From Ophiosphaerella korrae (Eukaryota > Ascomycota > Dothideomycetes > Pleosporales > Phaeosphaeriaceae): a stretch of DNA of 41,727 nt. The notes under the pieces are model-generated. The model was not told the origin of the DNA, searched no databases, and saw only the letters and a list, made by a program, of their open reading frames with translations. The position numbers and the translations under genes are program-made. The DNA is taken from positions 1 through 41,727 of the forward strand of contig JALNQF010000352.1 in NCBI GenBank assembly GCA_028456385.1, written 5' to 3'. Positions 35,230 through 41,727 of this stretch are shown piece by piece. The stretch's first letter is position 1. Every line of letters begins with the position of its first letter.

Positions 35230-35880
35230 AATCAAAACCCTCTAGAACGCCTAGCGGCGAACTAAGAGAATTGATATTACTAACGATAGATAGAGAGATA
35301 ATAAGGACGTCTAGCGTAGGACCTGCTATAGCAACACTAAACGCCTTATCTAGATCTAGCTTAGCTTCTAGAGCTACTAACTACTTAGCTAATTTCTTAT
35401 TATTTAAGGCCTTTATCTTATAAAGATAAGAGAGACAAGCCTAATTCTCTACTAGCTTACTTTACGCAAGCTCCTAGATACGCTTGTACTTAGCTTTGGC
35501 CTCTACGATTTAAGATAGTAATTTCTCTTAAGTCTAGTTAATAGCTTTCTCTATTATTATTAAGCCTAGACGCAAGAATAAGCGTAATAAATATACACTT
35601 AGAAAGAGAAACACTAGGCACGTTACAAGAACTACGCATATTCGCGCAAATATATACCTTATAAGCCCTACTATTATTTGTAGAAATAATACAAGGAAGA
35701 GATTTAGGGTTTAACTTAAGAGAAGCATAATAAGAACAAGGAAATATTTTAATACTATTGCGCAATACACGATTAGTAAGAAGATAGTAACAACGCGTAG
35801 ATAAAACAGGCATTAGGGAGGATAAAGAACTCTACATCGACAAAGAAATAGGATTAATAACCTTAGCTCTAGGATAGATA
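35207..35880 (-). pseudogene. Antisense ORF of element B: Cys-rich, coiled-coil-like protein
   Basis: The open part 35813-35538 reads IKIFPCSYYASLKLNPKSLPC followed by AYKVYICANMRSSC, i.e. C, x2, Tyr for Cys, then C, and a second similar unit; Cys retention is better than in elements A and 1. A frame change lies near 35540. Below it a charged segment (VEAKAKYKRI, LYKIKALNNKKLAK, LVALEAKLDLDKAF) leads to the C-terminus SPLGVLEGFDFRTPLIS, ending at the stop 35207-35209. That end is almost the same as in element A. The tail overlaps pol by 23 bp. An upstream extension toward 35880 (YPRAKVINPISL) is shared with element A. Confidence 0.68.
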
Positions 35881-35909
35881 AACGAAGGCCTACTTAGAAG
35901 AGGAGATAG

Positions 35910-36331
35910 TATTACAATAGTAATAGAAGAACTATAGATAGAACTAATTAATCCTACAAGCCTAGTCCTATACGATTCTAAAGGCTATAAGCCTAACTAG
36001 GAAGCTACGCATAATTAGGACACCTAGAGTAATCTATAATCTATAGACTCTTAGTAGTAGTAGATTGTAGATTAAGCTAATCTATAATCTATTAATCTTA
36101 GTAAATATAGATTATAGATTACAACAAGTATATAGTTATTAGTAATGCGCATTATTAGGATAGTATTAGCAATTCAATCCTTTAACTATAGAACACTAAT
36201 ACAAGATAGTTACAAAACATCTTCTATTGTTTATAGTTATTATAGATCCTAACACAAACTTTTGTTATTATCTCTTAATCTACTAACTACCTAGATAGGC
36301 ACCTATAGTCAACGATAGGAGGCCTATTATA
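35910..36331 (+). repeat. 3' LTR of element B (422 bp)
   Basis: It is collinear with 22246-22667. It starts TATTACAATAG (the G of TG changed to A) and ends GGCCTATTATA. Confidence 0.93.
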
Positions 36332-36832
36332 ATAAGTAATTTATCTATAGTAATAGTAAAACTTTCTATATATAAGAAAATAATAATTTTATACTTAAGA
36401 TTTTTACTTAGAATATTAAGAATAGTCTTACTAATATAACTAGCCCCTCTATATTAGATAAGTTATATAATTAGATACTTAATAGTATATATATAGAGAG
36501 GCGTAATAGATTCTAGGTATACCTAGAATCTATTAATTAGCTTACTTAAGCTAGTATAGCAATCTAACTAGTAAAGCGTATAAGCGTAACAATTACTAAG
36601 TGTTAAGTCCTTAGAACTAAGTAAGGGTAATAAGAGTAAGTAGGCTTCTATAAGATAGGTAAGGTTAATAAATAAGTTAGTTACTTAACTTAATTAATAG
36701 TTAGCTCTTATTAGAGTATTACAAGGTATGTAAGTATTAATAGATAGATAGGAATCTAAGTAAAGTATTAGTTATAATACTCTATTAAGATAAGAAGTAA
36801 AGAAGAGATTAAATACAATAGTCTATATAAGT
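36332..36832. other. Flank of element B, probable 3' end or LTR of element 4
   Basis: There is no coding signal. It lies directly beyond the end of element 4 pol, so it may hold that element's 3' LTR, but I found no matching copy because the other end is outside the window. It contains the 32-bp palindrome at 36504-36535. Confidence 0.4.
36504..36535. repeat. 32-bp perfect palindrome
   Basis: Two 16-nt arms with no spacer, centred between 36519 and 36520, core ctaggtatacctag. The match ends at 36503/36536. No similar palindrome is in the gene island. Confidence 0.9.
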
Positions 36833-38989
36833 TAATTAGCTTTAAGTTCCTATATATTTTTACTTACTAAGTACCCTTTCTATTTTACTAGCTACTCCTA
36901 GAGAAACTATATACTTTAGAAGGCGTTGTATCCTATTTCTTAATATCCTTATAGGTCTTTAACTTTAAACTTATTGTCTTCCTCCTTCTAATATTAGAAT
37001 TGTCGCTATACTAGTATTTTTAGCTTAGCTAGTTCTAGTAGGCTTATATAGAACTTAGAGTATACTTTAGCGTTTTTAAGTAGTTCTAGTATTTTTATTA
37101 CTAGCCTATTATCTTCCTTAACTAAAAATAGTCTAACCTTAATATAGTCTAGTCTTTTACTAGGTTGCTTTATCTATAGATTCTTTATATAAAGATACGC
37201 TTTATCTTCTTCTTTTAGCTAAGGTACTATTTTTTATTTTTAATTAATATATAAAATACTTTATTTCTAAGCTTTTTCTAGTTTTTATCTTATCTTATTA
37301 TAGAGTTCTTATATATCTTTAATTCTAACTAATACTATCTTTATCTTAGGTCCTAGTAGTATTCTCTTAAATAAATTATAGTGTATTCTATAGTTTATAA
37401 AATAGGGTGTTTTACCTATTACTTCTAAGTACTTATTATTATATACTAATTATACTATAGGTAATAGTAATACCTAATTATTTTGCTTCTAATTACTATA
37501 AATCCTTAGGTATATTTTTAATATCTTATTAGTTTACTTTATCTATCTATCTATCTATAGATAATACGCTATTAATAGCTTCTTTTTTGTTTCTATTACT
37601 ACAAGTAGCGTTATCTAGTAATTAGACGTAAAAAGCTTATCTTTATCGCTAATAATACTTTTTAGTATCTTGTATCTTTAAATTAGCACGTCTAATAGAA
37701 CATGTCCTAGCTAATCTACTATATAATTACTTTAGAATTTCTCTATCTTAGCGTATTTTGTAAATTAGTCTACGATTACTATTATTATATTATATCCTAT
37801 TCCTATTACTAGGTCTTTTAACGTTAGTAGTCCTATAATAAAATCTATTGCAATATCTATTTATAGTTTTTCTAGTATCTTAATTACTTATATTTCTCTA
37901 TATAGTATATATATCTCGTGCTTATTCTTCTAGTAATTTACGTATTCCTTAATAAACTATATTACTTTTTCCTTTATCTTACTAAATCTATAATTCCTCT
38001 AGATTAGTTCTATAGTTTGTGTAATCCCTAAGTACTTATATACTAAGTTATTATAGTATTATTATATAATTACTTCTTATAATTCTTTTAGAACTTTAAT
38101 TGTAATTCTAACTAGGTTATTAATTTCTTATTCCTCTACTAGTTGTATATTTAGTACTAGGTATTCTTATCTATTATCTTAGAGTATAGCTTCTTCTACT
38201 ACTTATCTCTTTCTTATAATATTGTATCTTTAGCTAAGCGCGTCTACTTAGCTGTTTTCCTTGCCTAGTATATACTAGATCCTAAATTTATACTATCCTA
38301 GTAGTTCTAACTATTATATCTACTTATCCTTTAACTTCTTACTTGTTATAAAGTATATTAGGTTCTTGTAATCTATTTTAATAATTACTTCTACTATACT
38401 TTTAATATACGCTCTCTAATATTTAAGTATATTAACTATTGTAAGTAGCTCCTTATTATATATATTATATCTTTCTTTTTATTCTATAAACTTCCCTAAA
38501 TAGTATATAATTAGATACTATCTTCTTTTATACTCTTGTAGCGCTATTACTCTATAAGCTAGATTTAATATATCTATTTTAATAATTAGGGTCTTATTAC
38601 TATAAAATTACTTTAGAACTAGTAGTATAATATAGGCTTACTTAAGTTCTTTATAAGCTTAGTTCTACTCTACTCTCTATTCCTATATTATATCTTTCTT
38701 TATAAGCTTTATAAGTAGTAGTACCTTCTTAGAAAATCTCTTTATAAAGTATTAGTTAAAGTTAATAAATCTTAAGAATAATTATACGTCTTTAACTATC
38801 TTAGGTTCTTTCTAATCTTCTACTACTTTAATCTTTTTTTAGCTTATCTTAACTTTATTAATACCTATTATATATCTTAGAAACTCTACTTCTATCTTAT
38901 ACTATTTGCACTTCTTTAGCTTTAGTTATAAGTTATATTAGTTTAAGTACTATAGTACTATTATTACTTACTCTACGTACTTACCTTCT

Positions 38990-39510
38990 TCTTTAGAATA
39001 TATTAGTATATTGTCTAGGTATACTATAATAAACTTATCTAAGTATTCTTATAATATATTATTAATTAGTCTTTTAAACGTTACTAGTATATTTATTAGT
39101 TTAAAAAGTATTACTATATAATTATAATATCTATAGCGTGTTTAAAATACTATTTTCTACTCTTTACTAACTTTAATTTATATTAGGTAGTATTTATCTT
39201 TTAGGTCTAGCTTTGTAAAAATCTTAGCTTAGCTTAGCTTATCTTAGAGCTCGTCTATATTTAGTAGTAGGTATTAGTCTTTTACTATAATATTATTTAG
39301 TTTTTAGTAGTTTATGTATATCTTTAGTAGTCTTTTCTTCTTTAATATAAAGAGAATTAGAAATCCTACTAATAACAAAGATTCTTGTATATATCCTTTC
39401 TTTAGGTCTCTATTTAGTCTTTCTTAGAGTGTTACTAATTTACTCTCTATTAATTAGTAAATAGACTTAAAAGGTAGTTCTTTTCCTTCTTGTAACTTAA
39501 TTATATAGTC
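38990..39510 (-). pseudogene. Reverse transcriptase core of element 4
   Basis: Read from right to left: EGKELPFKSIY, KKGYIQESLLL, KIFTKLDLKDKYY, LFKLINILVTFKRLINNIL and YLDKFIIVYLDN, the standard block order of Ty3/gypsy RT. The active-site YLDD reads YLDN. Confidence 0.88.
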
Positions 39511-39516
39511 CTAGGG

Positions 39517-39794
39517 TGTAACGAGGGTTTATTAAATACTCGAGACTCTCGTAAACCCTAGTATAAGTTAGGGGCGTAGCTAATACACTAAAGATTATAA
39601 CATTATATAGTTATAATCTAAAGTAGGGCTAGTGCGCTATATAGGCGCATAAAAGGCTCGATACTTGCAAAGAGAGTAAAGTAAGTATTATTCTCCCTTT
39701 AATACTAGTAGTACTATCGAATACTATCTGTTATCCCTTTACTATCTCCTGTAGCCTACAGCAAGTACTATTGTCTTCTAGCTACCTCTTAACA
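39517..39794. mobile_element. Solo LTR (278 bp) inserted in element 4
   Basis: It begins TGTAACGAGGG and ends CTCTTAACA. The flanks taggg (39512-39516) and taagg (39795-39799) form a 5-bp target duplication with one G/A change. Removing it with one copy of the duplication joins the RT reading of element 4 at WDYIIKL. It is less AT-rich than its host and contains cgcataaaagg, a TATA-like motif. No internal retrotransposon sequence accompanies it, so it is a solo LTR left by recombination. No second copy was noticed in the window. Confidence 0.8.
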
Positions 39795-41703
39795 TAAGGT
39801 TAGTACTTAAGTAATACTAGTATATCTATTTCTTCTATAAACAAGTAGCTAAACTTCTTATATTATTCTAGGATCTTAGGAGTTACGCGTTACTCTTCTA
39901 CTCTTACTTCTTAGCCTAGCGCCTTACTAGTACTTATAGAGGTACTTATTCTCTCTTAATAAGTTACTATTAAAGCTACTATCTTGTATAGTTCCTTCTT
40001 ATCTACTATTAAACACTACTAATATATAGGCTTAGATTTACGTACGTCTTTATAGTTATTAAATAAGAAGTTTTAGTTTTTTTAATTAACTCTAGGATTA
40101 AACATTTACAGCTATAAGAGTCCTAGTATAATATTTTTATTAGCTAAAACTAATACGTCTAGAGTAATTCTTATACTATATCTTTAAATAATAATCTCTA
40201 TAGTTACTTTGTTACTAACTATTAGGTTTCCTAGTATTAGTTATCTATTCGCGATATAGATTAGATATAGTATCTTCTTTACTTGTAGTTAGAGTCCTAC
40301 TTATTCTACTACTTTAGGTGTAATTAAGTTTATAAATAACCCTAAATCTACTAATACCTTTATTCTTTCTCTCTTTATCTTTACTAGGAGTTTAATAAGT
40401 CTTTTAGTATTAATAGCGTTATAGCTTCTAGATATATATCTAGTGTTAACTATTTACCTAAAAAAGACTTAATCTTATAATCTTTATTTATTTTTTACTA
40501 AAATCCTTAGAGTATCTTAATCTCTCTATATTATTTGTACTTCTCTAGCGTATAGGTTTACTAGATTAGATTAATATATTAGTTATTTATAAGTATCTTG
40601 CTTGTATTTATATCTTCTTTAGTTATACCTAGAAAGTACTTAGCTTTCTACTTATCTTATAGGTATTATTTGTATCTTATATTTATATACTCTTCTTAGT
40701 TCTATTTATATCTAGATCTCCTATAAGAGAAATATCTAGATTCTTCTTAGAATAGTAAGTAAAGTAGTTATTATAGTAATATCCTATCTATAATAGTAGT
40801 AGATAGTTTAGGTTACGTAGGTATAGCTAGTATTATAGTTCTTGTATTAACACTAGATCTATAATTATTAGCACCTAATTATTATTAGTATATAATAATT
40901 TATATTACTAGGTTTACTTTACTTTACGTATCTAGCGTTCTTTATCTTGCTATTCTTTTACTAAGTAGTAGCTATCTACTAGTTTCTAGATTTCTTTTAT
41001 AAATCTATCTTGTACTTTAGTATTCTCTTACTTTAGCTCTAGTATTTTAGGTGCTATTTTGTATTTAGTAGTTATAAGCTCTTAGTTTTCTTTCTTATTC
41101 TTGTCTTAGGCTATATATACTCGCTTTCTTAGATATAGCGTTGTCTTGCACTTATACTCTACCCTTCTCTAGTATAGCTAAAGGTATTCTAAGGTGTCTA
41201 TCTTAGTTTACTTCTACTTTAGCTAGTACCTCTTTATATAGCTTTGTACTCCTAGTAGTATATTTATAGCTTCTACCTTATTATCTATTATAAGGTTACC
41301 TAGCTTTATAGTAATCTTATAATAGTTATATCTCTTACTTATATCTTACTACTAGAGGTTTATAGTCTCGTAATCTCTATTCTCTTAGCTTTTTCTAGAG
41401 ATTACTTCTTATTCTTCCTCTCTATTATTATCTTACTTTTTAAGTATTTTAATTTATTATATAAACTTATTTTTTACTTAGTAATTCTTTACTAGGTGCC
41501 CTATTTTACTATACTTGTAGTATTTTTAGCTTTCTACTCTCTTAAGGTTCTTGTAGTAATAGTATTCTTGTTTTCTTAGGTTTATATTATTAATATATAT
41601 CTTGTCTAGCCTTGTAAGGTAGACTTTACGCAAGATAACTTAATAAGGTAGTTTTAACAATTAACTAAAAAGAGTAAATAGTAGATAAAGCTATCTAAGT
41701 AAG

Positions 41704-41725
41704 TACTAGGTATATATACCTAGTA
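41704..41725. repeat. 22-bp perfect palindrome at window end
   Basis: Two 11-nt arms, tactaggtata and tatacctagta. The ctaggta/tacctag arms resemble the palindrome at 36504-36535. It may lie in the 5' untranslated or LTR part of element 4. Confidence 0.8.
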
Positions 41726-41727
41726 GC

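Larger units (their letters stand above)
22246..36331 (+). mobile_element. Chromovirus element B (plus strand), split by nested element A
   Basis: The 5' LTR is 22246-22667 and the 3' LTR is 35910-36331, both exactly 422 bp. Gag runs to 23878, then element A intervenes, and pol resumes at 30948. Without the insert and its duplicated 5 bp, element B is 7012 bp. The flanks atagg (22241-22245) and ataag (36332-36336) are a 5-bp target duplication with one G/A difference. Internal sequence is clearly homologous to element A over its full length. Stops are frequent in every domain. Confidence 0.93.
36833..41727 (-). mobile_element. Gypsy chromovirus element 4 (minus strand), 5' end off window
   Basis: On the minus strand a gag zinc knuckle lies at 41522-41481 (YYKYSKIGHLVKNY) and a protease-like VDLGLFINLI at about 40350. 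The RT begins near 39510 with WDYIIKLQEGKELP after removing the inserted solo LTR, reads KIFTKLDLKDKYYLI and ends with YLDN at 39021-39010. Integrase follows, and a chromodomain remnant is at about 36915-36833 (LVK, stop, KGYLVSKNI, stop, ELKAN). Its sequence differs strongly from elements 1, A and B, so it is a different family. No antisense ORF of the other elements is seen after its chromodomain. It is dead by many stops. Confidence 0.87.

Noticed and set aside
1..41727. Mitochondrial or plasmid origin because of the AT-richness
   Set aside because: LTR retrotransposons with chromodomains, spliceosomal intron signals, HET genes and RIP-type changes indicate nuclear DNA.
1..41727. CRISPR arrays, rRNA or tRNA genes
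   Set aside because: No regularly spaced repeats and no tRNA- or rRNA-like sequence noticed by reading; a tRNAscan-SE run would settle the tRNA question.

Overview
The window looks like nuclear DNA of a filamentous ascomycete (Pezizomycotina, perhaps Dothideomycetes; the placement is inference). About 84% of it is extremely AT-rich, dominated by TA dinucleotides and full of TAG/TAA stops where Trp (TGG) or Gln (CAA/CAG) codons are expected. That is the signature of repeat-induced point mutation (RIP, C to T mainly in CpA). A block of ordinary base composition, about 7.6 to 13.3 kb, sits inside this desert and holds the only gene models I regard as intact.

Layout. 1-6786: a minus-strand Ty3/gypsy chromovirus copy (element 1) whose 3' LTR runs off the window. 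6787-7560: a graded transition zone. 7.6-13.3 kb: the gene island, with an intact epoxide-hydrolase-type alpha/beta hydrolase (8439-9461, +), a broken HET-domain gene (9882-11511, +) and a two-exon small membrane protein gene of DUF4267 type (12057-12587, -). The last gene lies between two perfect 66-bp inverted repeats. 13.3-22.2 kb: RIP desert with the tail of a Ty1/copia pol (13724-14074), a decayed amino-acid transporter of the AAAP/mtr type (about 16225-17691), an unidentified decayed minus-strand ORF (19498-19915) and long stretches with nothing recognisable. 22246-36331: chromovirus element B, interrupted by a complete chromovirus element A (23879-30947) with a 5-bp target duplication ctatt. 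36332-41727: another minus-strand gypsy element (element 4) with chromodomain, RT, protease and a gag zinc knuckle, carrying a 278-bp solo LTR with its own target duplication.

Elements 1, A and B share one architecture: LTR, gag with two CCHC knuckles, a long linker, protease, RT, RNase H, integrase with C-terminal chromodomain, then, on the opposite strand between the end of pol and the 3' LTR, a second ORF. That antisense ORF has a repeated Cys pattern (CxxC...C), a charged helical region and a conserved C-terminus, and its tail overlaps the tail of pol by 23 bp. It is present in all three copies and is the most unusual thing in the window. A and element 1 have LTRs of 461 bp; B has LTRs of 422 bp with the same ends but an unrelated centre.

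Functionally, the transposons are dead: all have multiple nonsense codons and all four RT active sites read YLDN instead of YLDD. The host content is an intact detoxification or secondary-metabolism type hydrolase and a small membrane protein, next to relics of a self/non-self recognition (HET) gene and a nutrient transporter. This fits a gene-sparse compartment where duplicated sequence is mutated and neighbouring single-copy genes survive.
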